From Bacteroidota bacterium (GTDB lineage Bacteria; Bacteroidota; Ignavibacteria; UBA10030; UBA8401), in the NCBI GenBank assembly GCA_030824295.1, contig JAVBYA010000420.1, positions 1 through 7,720 on the forward strand: a stretch of DNA of 7,720 bases, read 5' to 3'. The notes under the pieces are model-generated. The model was not told the DNA's origin and did not search any database. It saw only the letters and a program-made list of their open reading frames with translations. Numbering within the stretch: position 1 is the stretch's first letter; each line of letters opens with the position of its first letter. This document shows positions 1 through 7,218 of this stretch, one piece after another. A program made the translations under genes and the position numbers.

Positions 1-134
1 GCTTCACCGAGCAGCGCCACCAGGAATCCCGCCGCAAGCGTCGTCAGCGTCGGTTCGGCAAATATGATCATCACTGCAAGGAACGGCAGCGGTGTATAGC
101 TGCGCAGTTCGAAGATCTTCAGACGGATATCCAT
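1..134 (-). CDS. N-terminus of a small membrane protein, probable isoprenylcysteine/phospholipid methyltransferase-like family (partial)
   Basis: Only the first 44 codons are in the window; the gene runs off the left edge. The visible protein begins MDIRLKIFELRSYTPLPF and continues with two hydrophobic stretches (about residues 15-26 and 29-43) ending in LLGE, as expected for a multi-pass inner-membrane protein. The pattern (a short amphipathic start, 'RSYTPLPF', a first membrane helix, 'AEPT', then a second helix ending in GE) resembles the small methyltransferases annotated as isoprenylcysteine carboxylmethyltransferase/PEMT-like in Chlorobi-type bacteria. The SAM-binding C-terminal half that would prove this is not visible, so the family call is recognition from memory and tentative. 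The ATG at 134 is chosen because GGAGA lies about 6 nt upstream, inside the end of the phosphatase gene. Its stop (136-138) is 1 nt from this start, so the two are probably translationally coupled. Confidence 0.5.
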   Translation of the reverse strand, partial: MDIRLKIFELRSYTPLPFLAVMIIFAEPTLTTLAAGFLVALLGE

Positions 135-135
135 A

Positions 136-861
136 TCATTCTCCAATAAAAACAGATTGCCGCAGCAGTTCGGCGGTGCGCCGTTTCCGCGGTTTCGACG
201 TCTCCACCATCGGGCGGAAGACCTTCAGGACGTCGGAAAAATCGGTGAAGCGGTGGAAGGTGATGTTCTCCGTTTCACAGAACGCCACCAGTGCATCCTT
301 TGCAAAGACCACATCCGCATAGCGGACAGGACAGCGGTCCGAGATACCGTCACCGATATAGACGATCACCTGGTCCTCCGATGAACGGGTGAGCAGATGA
401 TTCCGCTTACAGTTGGCACATCGGTCGCACTCTCCGTTGGTGTACGGAAAGAACGGTTGCGGAGGAGCGTTCAGCGGGAATGTCAGCTGATTGCAGAACC
501 GCGGCAGATCCCCCATCGCTTCTCGCTGCAAAACGGGATCGATATACGCGTCGAACCCATCGCTCAAGACGGTGACCGGGATGGAGTTGCTCCCGCAGAA
601 ATCAAGGAACGGACGGAAATGCGGGTCCACCGGCTGTGCCAATGCGAACTCCGTGAACTGTTCCTTCGTCAGCACCGGCATCGTCCGGAACCCTGTCCGC
701 CAGCACTCCCGCGCATCGATCGTTCCGCTGCGGTACTCGGAAAAACTCTTCGCGCAGACCTCCGCGTTGCCGAACCGGTGGAACATCGCATCGCCGATGT
801 CCCGGACCGCGATGGTCCCGTCGAAATCGGTGAAGACGGTATAGGTCAGCCTCTGCTGCAT
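136..861 (-). CDS. HAD-superfamily phosphatase, MtnX-like
   Basis: A 241-residue cytosolic phosphohydrolase of HAD subfamily IB. Motif I is FTDFDGTI, with nucleophile Asp12 and acid/base Asp14. Motif II is VLSDGFD, with Ser100. Motif III is Lys152. Motif IV is YIGDGISD, with Mg-binding Asp171 and Asp175. All catalytic residues are present. A cysteine cluster CxxCxxCK (Cys145, Cys148, Cys151, then Lys152) sits directly before the motif III lysine, as in MtnX-type enzymes, which dephosphorylate 2-hydroxy-3-keto-5-methylthiopentenyl-1-phosphate in methionine salvage. No other salvage gene is in the window, so the substrate is unproven; phosphoserine or another small phosphate ester is possible. 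The ATG at 861 has GGTGA 6 nt upstream, which fits the 3' part of the Shine-Dalgarno consensus, and it puts motif I at the usual distance from the N-terminus. The gene follows smc by 25 bp and nearly touches the next gene, so it is likely co-transcribed. The basic tail (about residues 223-230, KPRKRR) has no known role. Confidence 0.85.
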   Translation of the reverse strand: MQQRLTYTVFTDFDGTIAVRDIGDAMFHRFGNAEVCAKSFSEYRSGTIDARECWRTGFRTMPVLTKEQFTEFALAQPVDPHFRPFLDFCGSNSIPVTVLSDGFDAYIDPVLQREAMGDLPRFCNQLTFPLNAPPQPFFPYTNGECDRCANCKRNHLLTRSSEDQVIVYIGDGISDRCPVRYADVVFAKDALVAFCETENITFHRFTDFSDVLKVFRPMVETSKPRKRRTAELLRQSVFIGE

Positions 862-886
862 GTGTGTTCACCGGACCGCCGGGCGG

Positions 887-3800
887 TCAGTTGTTCGCCA
901 CCTTATTCTCGTTGAAACGCACGGAGACCAGTTTCGAGACCCCCTGCTCTTCCATCGTGACGCCGTACATGGCGTTCGCCGCTTCCATGGTCCGCTTGTT
1001 GTGCGTAACGATGATGAACTGTGTGTTGTCACTGAACTTCCGGATGATGCGCGCGAAACGGTCGATATTGGAATCATCCAGCGGCGCGTCCACTTCATCC
1101 AGGATACAGAACGGGGACGGTTTCACCAGGTAGATGGCGAACAGCAGCGCGATTGCCGTCAGGGTCTTCTCGCCGCCCGAGAGCAGGTCGATGGAGGTCG
1201 GGCGCTTACCGCGCGGCTTTGCCGTGATCTCGATGCGCGCTTCCAGGGGATCGACCCCTTCTTCCAGACGGAGGTCGCATTCATCCCCCTCGTCGAACAA
1301 TCCTTTGAACGTGGTGATGAAGTTCTCGCGGATCTTCTCGAACGTGGTGATGAACTCCTTCTGCGCCGTATTGTTGATCTCTTCGATGGTCTGCATCAGG
1401 GTCTTTTCGGCCTCGATCAGATCGTCCCGCTGCACGGTGATGAAGTCCATCCGCTCCTTCTCCGTCTTGTACTCGTCGAACGCCGCGAAGTTCACCGCGC
1501 CGAGCGAGCGGATCTTGTCCTTCATTTCACGGATCTCTTCGCGCGCCGCCTCGATATCGAACGGCGGTTCGGCCGGGAATTCCTTCACCTCCAGCGGATA
1601 ATCGAATTCTTCTTTTGCTCGCGCCAGCAGGTTCTGCGATTTCATCGTCAGCTCGCTGATCCTCATCTCCAGCTCATGGCTCCGGGAAAGGGACGAATCG
1701 TGCAGACGGCGGGCATCCTTCAGTTTCAGTTCGATGTCGTGGGACTGCGTCCGCTTGGCATTGAAATCGGCCTGCGCCACACGCTTCCGTTCCACGATCT
1801 CCTTCAGCTGCGTATCCAGTTCTTCCAGTTCGCCGGCGTTGCTGAGCAGCGTCTCCTGCAGACGGATGATCTCCTTGTTGGAGTTATCGATGTCCACATC
1901 CCGCTGCGCGAACGTGTGCCGGATGTTCTGCATGGTGGCATTGATGTACTCCAGCTCGCGGGCGAAGTTCTTCTCTTCGTTCTCCAGCCGCATCATCTCC
2001 AGTTGCGCATCCGTGGCGACCTTGGAGAACTCGTTCCACATCACTTCCATCGTTTCCAGCTCGCTGGCCGATGCGCCGGACTGCTGGTCCGCTGCTGATT
2101 TCCGTTTCTCCAGCGCGGTGATGGCGGGCTGCAGTCCTTTCAGTTCATCGTTGTGCGCGTTCGCTTCATCCTTCAGCTTGTTGTTCTCTGCATCGTTCCG
2201 CAGCACGTTCTCCGCCATCCGCTTCTTCTCGTATTCGATCTGGGCGATGCGCATCTCCACGGAGGTCATCAGCTGTTCGATCTTCTTTGCGGCATCGGTC
2301 CGGGACTTCACGTCGACGGATGAGAGCATCCGCTCTTTCTCTGCGCTTTGTTTACGGATCGCTTCACGCTGTTCCGAGAGAGCGGCGATCTCGCGCTCCA
2401 ATTCTTCGATCTGCGTCTTCTTCCCGAGCATACCGCCGTCCTCGGCGCGGTTGCTGCCGCCGCGGAGGATGCCGGAACCGGTGACGAGTTCGCCGTCCAG
2501 CGTGACGCATTTCAGGGAGAAGTACTTCCGCACCAGGTTCGCGGCGGTCTGCACATCTTCCACAATGATGGTCCCGGCCAGCAGGAAATCCCGCAGTCCG
2601 GCATACTGCTTGTCGCACTTCACGGTATCGTTCGCCCAGGCGATCACACCGCTTTCGATGATGTCCAGCTTTGCATCGTCCGGCGTTTGCGGGATCGATT
2701 CCAGGCAGACGAACGTTGCACGTCCTTTGTTGTTGCTCTTGAGCAGTTCCACGCCGCGGTGCGCATCATCGATGGTGTTCACCACGATGTAGCCTGCAAC
2801 ATCGCCGAGCGCCGCTTCGATGGCGATGCGGTATTTTGCGTCGGAGGAGAAGGCGTCTGCGACCGTGGTCTGCAGTACATCCTTCCACTCGTCGTGGGCC
2901 ATCAGGTACTTGGCCCCTTCGGAGAATCCTTCGTGGCTCTCCACGAGCCCTTTCAGGAAGTCGAGCCGGGAGCGTTTGCGGTCCGCCGCGGAACGGAGAT
3001 CGTATTCCGAATCACGGAGCGTCTCGATCTCTTCCTGCAGCGTAACTTTCTTCGCTTCTTCGTTCAGCGCGGCCAGTTCCGCCTCGGCGAACTGCTTGCG
3101 CAGCTCACGGTCCTGCGCGGTCAACTCTGCCACCGTCGCGGAGTTCTTGGCGATCTCTTCGTTGTAGAGCGTGTTCTCCTCGCCGGAGTATTCGAGCCGT
3201 CCGTTGATGTTCTCCAGCCGTGCTTTGATCCGCTCGTACTCGTTCCGTTTGGAGGAGATCTCGTGCAGCAGCGTGATGACCTCGTCCTGCTTCGCCTTCA
3301 CATCCGCCTTCTTCTTCTCCAGTTCCGCCGTGAAGTTGTCCAGTTCCTCTTTCTTCTCCGAATAGTGTGCGGTGGACGAGATCACGTCCGCATGGGTCTT
3401 CTCGATGCCGCTCTTCAGTTCGGTCGCCCGCGTCTCGAGTTCCGGCAGCTGCTGCTGGAGCTCTTCCTTCTCCTTCAGGAACCGGTCGATCGATTCGTTG
3501 AGGGAGATGGTCCGCTCGTTCGCCTTCACCCGCGCCTGCTGCGAAAGGTTGATCTTCTGCTGATGCTCGTTCAGCTCTATCTGCACTTCGTTCAGCCGCT
3601 CCTCGAGCGACGTGAGCTCCTCACGCAGCGTATCGAGCAGCACTTCCTCGGAGGAGAGCTCGTCGCTGATCTTCTTTTTCTCGTCCACAGCGGTGAGCAG
3701 CTTCTCCTTGAGCGGATCGATGGAGAGGACGATCTCGGCGTATTCCCGTTCCAGAAGGATGATCTCCTTCGCACGGAGGTCCGTCGAAATGATGTTGAAC

Positions 3801-4441
3801 TGTTCCGCTTTGTTCGCCTGACGCTCGAGAGAGTTGACCGCCTTCTGCACTTCCTTCACAATATCCTGCACACGCACCAGGTCCGCCTGCACATGGTCCA
3901 GCTTGTTGAAGGTCTCTTTCCGGCGCACTTTGTATTTGGTAACTCCGGCCGCTTCCTCGAACAGACGGCGCCGTTCATCCGCCTTGTCGCTCAGGATGGT
4001 CTCGATCATCTTCAGCTCGATCACGGAGTACGCGTCGGAACCCATGCCGGTATCCATGAAGAGATCCTTGATATCCTTCAGACGGCAGAGGGTCTTGTTC
4101 AGATAGTATTCCGATTCGCCCGAACGGTAAACGCGGCGGGTGATGACCACTTCCTTGTATTCGGAGGGGAGGATCCCTTTGGTGTTCTCGATGGTGAGCG
4201 ACACGTCCGCCATGCCGAGCGGCTTGCGGTTCTTGGTGCCGTTGAAGATCACATCTTCCATCTTGTCGCTGCGCAGACGGCTCGGTTTCTGTTCCCCCAG
4301 CGCCCAGCGGATGGCGTCCACCACATTGGTCTTGCCGCAGCCGTTCGGTCCCACGATGGCGGTCATACCGACATCAAAGGAGAGGTTCACCTTATTGGCG
4401 AACGATTTAAAGCCGACGATCTCTAATTTGGAAAGATACAT
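887..4441 (-). CDS. smc: chromosome segregation/condensation protein SMC
   Basis: A complete 1184-residue SMC ATPase, the usual length. It forms a coiled-coil dimer that, with ScpA and ScpB, loads on DNA, extrudes loops and helps individualise sister chromosomes. The N-lobe has Walker A GPNGCGKT at 31-38, the VDAIRWALGEQ block at 41-51 and FEEAAG at 161-166. A long heptad-rich coil follows (about 170-500), then the hinge (about 505-665) ending in the glycine-rich GSGILRGGSN at 655-664. The return coil spans about 675-960. The C-lobe carries the signature LSGGEKT at 1087-1093, Walker B FCILDEVD with Asp1115 and Glu1116, the D-loop APLDD, and the H-loop His1147 in VTHNK. Every ATPase motif is intact, so the protein should be active. 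The ATG at 4441 gives the canonical MYLSKLEIVGFKSF start; no clear Shine-Dalgarno precedes it. It begins 17 bp after the stop of the GH2-like gene, suggesting co-transcription and perhaps coupled translation. scpA and scpB are not in the window. The 'VIELKMIETIL' wording near 140-150 resembles Bacteroidota/Chlorobiota SMCs. Confidence 0.97.
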   Translation of the reverse strand: MYLSKLEIVGFKSFANKVNLSFDVGMTAIVGPNGCGKTNVVDAIRWALGEQKPSRLRSDKMEDVIFNGTKNRKPLGMADVSLTIENTKGILPSEYKEVVITRRVYRSGESEYYLNKTLCRLKDIKDLFMDTGMGSDAYSVIELKMIETILSDKADERRRLFEEAAGVTKYKVRRKETFNKLDHVQADLVRVQDIVKEVQKAVNSLERQANKAEQFNIISTDLRAKEIILLEREYAEIVLSIDPLKEKLLTAVDEKKKISDELSSEEVLLDTLREELTSLEERLNEVQIELNEHQQKINLSQQARVKANERTISLNESIDRFLKEKEELQQQLPELETRATELKSGIEKTHADVISSTAHYSEKKEELDNFTAELEKKKADVKAKQDEVITLLHEISSKRNEYERIKARLENINGRLEYSGEENTLYNEEIAKNSATVAELTAQDRELRKQFAEAELAALNEEAKKVTLQEEIETLRDSEYDLRSAADRKRSRLDFLKGLVESHEGFSEGAKYLMAHDEWKDVLQTTVADAFSSDAKYRIAIEAALGDVAGYIVVNTIDDAHRGVELLKSNNKGRATFVCLESIPQTPDDAKLDIIESGVIAWANDTVKCDKQYAGLRDFLLAGTIIVEDVQTAANLVRKYFSLKCVTLDGELVTGSGILRGGSNRAEDGGMLGKKTQIEELEREIAALSEQREAIRKQSAEKERMLSSVDVKSRTDAAKKIEQLMTSVEMRIAQIEYEKKRMAENVLRNDAENNKLKDEANAHNDELKGLQPAITALEKRKSAADQQSGASASELETMEVMWNEFSKVATDAQLEMMRLENEEKNFARELEYINATMQNIRHTFAQRDVDIDNSNKEIIRLQETLLSNAGELEELDTQLKEIVERKRVAQADFNAKRTQSHDIELKLKDARRLHDSSLSRSHELEMRISELTMKSQNLLARAKEEFDYPLEVKEFPAEPPFDIEAAREEIREMKDKIRSLGAVNFAAFDEYKTEKERMDFITVQRDDLIEAEKTLMQTIEEINNTAQKEFITTFEKIRENFITTFKGLFDEGDECDLRLEEGVDPLEARIEITAKPRGKRPTSIDLLSGGEKTLTAIALLFAIYLVKPSPFCILDEVDAPLDDSNIDRFARIIRKFSDNTQFIIVTHNKRTMEAANAMYGVTMEEQGVSKLVSVRFNENKVANN

Positions 4442-4458
4442 GCGTCAACAGGACAATA

Positions 4459-7047
4459 TTAGTGAACGTACGGAAGGAGGCGCGTGATGAAGAACTCGGT
4501 ATACGAAGTGACCGCGAACGCATAGTCCACATACGCGGTGAACGCCCCTGCCGCAACCAGCAGTACCGTCAGTCCGATCATGTACATCTTCGGCGTGTAG
4601 ACGTGATAGATCACCGAGATCCCCTTTAATGTGCGGAGATAGACCCACGCGGACATGAGTGCAACGAAGGCCAGCACCCAGGGGACATACGGTGCGCTGT
4701 CCAGCAGCCGGAACAGGATCATACCGACCGGGATGAAGAACCCCCAGGGAGCGGTGGTCCAGACAGCGATGGAGTAGGAATGGAACAAACGGATCTTCAC
4801 CCGTGCGACCTTGGCGAATATCTGCACCGCCACGGTGAGCAGGAGGAACCACACCAGCATCGCACCGGTCAGATACCCCACACTCAGGAGCGGGTCCCAG
4901 CACATGCGGATGATGACCATCTTCGCCTGATCCGACAGGAGCTGCGTCAGAAGATGATCGAACAGCGGATCCTGGCGGAAATGATACAGCAGACTGGAGA
5001 AGATGACCGAGACCGTTGCGGAGATGATGATGGAGGTCATCGTGGTATGGAACAGCGGGAGCGTGAACTGGTCCCGGATATCAGCAAAGAAATTGTACGA
5101 TTTGAATATCGCACGTCGGGCACTTTCGCCGAAACGGCGGTTGCTGTTGAGCAGCCAGGCGGAGAGCACCAGCAGAAGACCGCTGATGCCGACGAACACG
5201 TACGGCACTTCCGGCACAAAGGTGCCGATGGGAAGCGCTGAGACCTTCTGATTGTGGTAGACCGAATGCATCAGATCGTAGGAGACCTTCTTCTGGCGTC
5301 CCGATTCCACCAGTCCGTACGCATGCACGGTGGGCTGCAGCGGCTTCATGGTGAGTCCCGGACGGTCACTGCGGAAATCGTTGAACGTGAAGATGAACGA
5401 ACCGGCGAATCCCATATCCTTGATCGCCGCGTACCGCTGATGGATGAAGCGCGCCTGCGCCTCCTGAGAGTTCGGATCGCTGTAGCCGTTCCGGTTGCCG
5501 AGCTCGGTCGGACGTCCGTATGCGGCGACCATCACCGGACGAAGCCGGTTCGCTTCCTTGAACGCCTGCAGACGCGCGCGGAATTTCTTCGGGTCGGAGG
5601 GCGAGACACTGATGGCGGCGATGTCGGCAACCGAGGCAGCGTTGTCCGCAGGACCGCGCACTACGGCGTAGGTCAGCCGGTCATCCATCGACTTTGCCAG
5701 CTGATGCAGCTGCGTGAGGATGCTGTTCTCCAGCACTTCGGAATATCCGGAGCCGTCTCCGAGTCCCCAGGCGATCACCGACGGATGGAACCGGTCGCGT
5801 GAGATCATCTCTTTCACCGCAGCGGTCACCAGTGCACGGTAGCTCTCCTCTTCGAGGATGGATGCCGGTATCTCCACATTCGGAATTTCCACCATCGCCA
5901 TCAATCCATAGCGGTCGCATAACTGCAGAAAGAACGGATGGGGCGGATGGAATCCAATGCGGACCGTGTTCGCGCCGAGACTTTTAATGAGCGCGACATC
6001 CCGTTCCATCTCTTCGTACGTCATGGCGCTGCCGAACCGTTCGGAATCTTCCACCCAAACAACACCGTGCAGCGTGACCGGTGCGCCGTTCAACAGCAGC
6101 GTTCCCTTCTCTTTGGTGAAGGTCCGGATCCCAGTAGAGACCATCGTGCGGTCGATGAGAGAATCCTTCTTCCCTTCGGACGCGATCAGGGAGAGTGTCA
6201 CACTGTAGAGATCGGGAGTTTCGGGGGTCCAGAGTTTTGCGTTGGGGAGTGTCACGGTGAGCCGGACGGTCACATCGCCGTTGGACTGTGCTGCAACCGA
6301 CTGCACCACCGGTTTGCCGATGGCAATACCGTTGGATGCTTCGGCGATCTCGGCGGAGAGCTGAAGCGTCTTGGATGACAGCTGCGGCAGTTCACTCAAT
6401 TCTTTTGCGGTGACAACGGCGGTCACGAGCAGTTTCACCGCTTTCGGTTCGATCGCTTCGACGATGACATTCGTGTTCCCGATCCAGAGTTTCGGACGGG
6501 CTTCTATGAAGATGTCGCGCAGGATGCCGTTATAATTCTTCCAGGCAGAGACGTTCGGCCGGGGCGGAAAGGTCGTACGGTAGGTGAGTGCATTGTCCAC
6601 CACCACGCGGATGACATTCTCTGTCCCGACCTGGATGATGTTCTCGGGAATGGAGAATTCGAAGGAGGTATACCCCCCTTCGTGCCGTCCGATGAAGGTC
6701 TCGTTGACGTACACTTCTGCGGCATAGTTCATCCCGTACGAGATGAACGCATAGGAAAAATTGGAGACGGATTGTTCGGAGACGGTGAATGCACGGCGAT
6801 AGACGATCCTGCCGGAATAGTCCGCTGCGGCCGGAATGCGCACAGTGTTCCAGGAGACGCCGTTATCGAGCGAATAATTCCAATCCCCTGCCAGATCGAT
6901 CACCGGTCGATTGGCGGAACCATAGCCAAGAACGTCCGGATGCGACGGCGTGCCATTTTCGAAGAACAACTGCTGGGAAAATAGAGTGGTTGCGAGGAGG
7001 AGCGGTATGAACAAATAAACGGAAAATCGAAAGAGCGACTTGTTCAA
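4459..7047 (-). CDS. membrane-anchored GH2 (beta-galactosidase-like) protein, probable pseudoglycosidase
   Basis: An 862-residue envelope protein. Residues 1-24 form a signal peptide (basic start, hydrophobic core FIPLLLATTLF, likely cut before QQ). Residues about 45-185 are a GH2 jelly-roll sugar-binding domain, about 190-305 an immunoglobulin-like sandwich, and about 310-600 a TIM barrel. Barrel motifs follow E. coli LacZ closely: 'NTVR...HP' at 360-371, LCDRYGL at 376-382 and HPSVIAWGLG at 421-430. The residues after that last motif are Asp431-Gly432, where active enzymes have Asn-Glu (LacZ Glu461). In RPVMVAAYG the nucleophile position (LacZ Glu537) is Ala509. Both catalytic carboxylates are therefore absent, and hydrolysis is unlikely. 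Six membrane helices follow (about 614-633, 665-690, 722-746, 757-782, 786-804, 821-845). Basic loops at 636-658, 746-754 and 805-820 put those loops in the cytoplasm and the GH2 part outside it. The membrane part faintly recalls Yip1-like domains (low confidence). The start is TTG at 7047 with an in-frame TAA two codons upstream; no Shine-Dalgarno is visible, and a TTG at residue 12 is a weaker alternative. The actual role is unknown; glycan binding or sensing is an inference. Confidence 0.85.
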   Translation of the reverse strand: MNKSLFRFSVYLFIPLLLATTLFSQQLFFENGTPSHPDVLGYGSANRPVIDLAGDWNYSLDNGVSWNTVRIPAAADYSGRIVYRRAFTVSEQSVSNFSYAFISYGMNYAAEVYVNETFIGRHEGGYTSFEFSIPENIIQVGTENVIRVVVDNALTYRTTFPPRPNVSAWKNYNGILRDIFIEARPKLWIGNTNVIVEAIEPKAVKLLVTAVVTAKELSELPQLSSKTLQLSAEIAEASNGIAIGKPVVQSVAAQSNGDVTVRLTVTLPNAKLWTPETPDLYSVTLSLIASEGKKDSLIDRTMVSTGIRTFTKEKGTLLLNGAPVTLHGVVWVEDSERFGSAMTYEEMERDVALIKSLGANTVRIGFHPPHPFFLQLCDRYGLMAMVEIPNVEIPASILEEESYRALVTAAVKEMISRDRFHPSVIAWGLGDGSGYSEVLENSILTQLHQLAKSMDDRLTYAVVRGPADNAASVADIAAISVSPSDPKKFRARLQAFKEANRLRPVMVAAYGRPTELGNRNGYSDPNSQEAQARFIHQRYAAIKDMGFAGSFIFTFNDFRSDRPGLTMKPLQPTVHAYGLVESGRQKKVSYDLMHSVYHNQKVSALPIGTFVPEVPYVFVGISGLLLVLSAWLLNSNRRFGESARRAIFKSYNFFADIRDQFTLPLFHTTMTSIIISATVSVIFSSLLYHFRQDPLFDHLLTQLLSDQAKMVIIRMCWDPLLSVGYLTGAMLVWFLLLTVAVQIFAKVARVKIRLFHSYSIAVWTTAPWGFFIPVGMILFRLLDSAPYVPWVLAFVALMSAWVYLRTLKGISVIYHVYTPKMYMIGLTVLLVAAGAFTAYVDYAFAVTSYTEFFITRLLPYVH

Positions 7048-7073
7048 CGATTAGCCCGAAATTGTTGAATTTT

Positions 7074-7107
7074 CGTTGTTTTATGCACTTTTACATGGAA
7101 AACAACG
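7074..7107 (-). promoter_or_regulatory. dyad at the predicted transcription start (leader hairpin or operator)
   Basis: The arms CGTTGTTTT (minus strand, 7107-7099) and AAAACAACG (7082-7074) are perfect 9-bp inverted repeats separated by 16 nt. Within the loop, AUGU and GCAU can pair in RNA (one G-U pair), leaving a two-base CC bulge and a 6-nt loop. The dyad begins right after the -10 box and covers the predicted start at about 7103, so it could be a repressor operator. If transcription starts at the upstream end, it could instead be a stable 5' leader hairpin about 27 nt before the TTG start codon. The repeat is seen directly; its role is inference. Confidence 0.45.
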
Positions 7108-7109
7108 TA

Positions 7110-7138
7110 AATATAACACACGAACCTGCTGAAACCAA
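7110..7138 (-). promoter_or_regulatory. sigma70-like promoter for the GH2-smc operon
   Basis: On the minus strand TTGGTT (7138-7133) is followed after exactly 17 nt by TATATT (7115-7110). The -10 box matches TATAAT at 5 of 6 positions and the spacing is optimal. The same stretch also reads as the Bacteroidetes-type box TAnnTTTG with one mismatch (TATATTTA), with TTGG 19 nt upstream. Either reading predicts a start near 7103 and a leader of roughly 55 nt before the GH2-like gene. It is the only good promoter seen for the downstream genes. Confidence 0.6.
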
Positions 7139-7168
7139 GAGATATTTTGAACGATTTGGGACCGCATA

Positions 7169-7208
7169 AGCGCTGAAAAATCAACAAGTTAAGTGATTTT
7201 TCAGCGCT
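7169..7208 (-). terminator. 15-bp perfect hairpin after tpiA, probable terminator or mRNA 3'-end structure
   Basis: AGCGCTGAAAAATCA and its exact reverse complement TGATTTTTCAGCGCT flank a 10-nt loop, beginning 10 nt past the tpiA stop codon. Position and perfect pairing support a transcript-end role that separates tpiA from the next operon. It is atypical: the GC-rich part is at the base of the stem, the A/U part near the loop, and the five-U run lies inside the 3' arm, with UAUGCGG rather than a U tract after the stem. It may therefore act as an unusual terminator or as a 3' stabiliser. Confidence 0.6.
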
Positions 7209-7218
7209 CCGGAAACGG

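Larger units (their letters stand above)
7048..7218. other. AT-rich intergenic region between tpiA and the GH2-like gene
   Basis: This is the only real intergenic gap in the window and is clearly richer in A and T than the flanking genes. From right to left it holds a 15-bp perfect hairpin just after tpiA, a sigma70-like promoter and a dyad over the predicted start site, each listed separately. No short coding sequence with a credible ribosome binding site was found in it on either strand. Confidence 0.8.

Noticed and set aside
874..888. 7-bp inverted repeat GACCGCC/GGCGGTC overlapping the smc stop, considered as a terminator
   Set aside because: The arms are separated by one base, which leaves no proper loop (about 5 bp remain if a loop is opened), and no U tract follows. 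The next gene starts within 25 bp, and the GGTGA ribosome binding site lies alongside.
860..2098. Plus-strand open frame of 412 codons opposite the 3' half of smc
   Set aside because: It mirrors smc codons, has no family resemblance and no convincing ribosome binding site. The low stop frequency follows from GC-rich codon usage on the real strand.
1734..2792. Serine-rich plus-strand open frame of 352 codons
   Set aside because: The Ser/Arg richness is the reverse reading of Glu/Leu/Arg-rich coiled-coil codons in smc; it is not an independent gene.
2348..4426. Very long plus-strand open frame (692 codons) opposite smc
   Set aside because: It is the antisense image of the smc coiled-coil region. 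Its product is Leu/Arg/Phe/His-rich with no recognisable domain, and smc on the other strand is unmistakable along the whole stretch.
5521..5757. Possibility that the missing GH2 catalytic residues come from a sequencing frameshift
   Set aside because: The frame is open from 7047 to 4459, and the motif residues on both sides of each substitution match the family in the same frame, so no frameshift is needed.
5254..5802. Plus-strand open frame opposite the GH2-like barrel region
   Set aside because: It lies entirely antisense to conserved GH2 motifs, with no promoter, ribosome binding site or domain.
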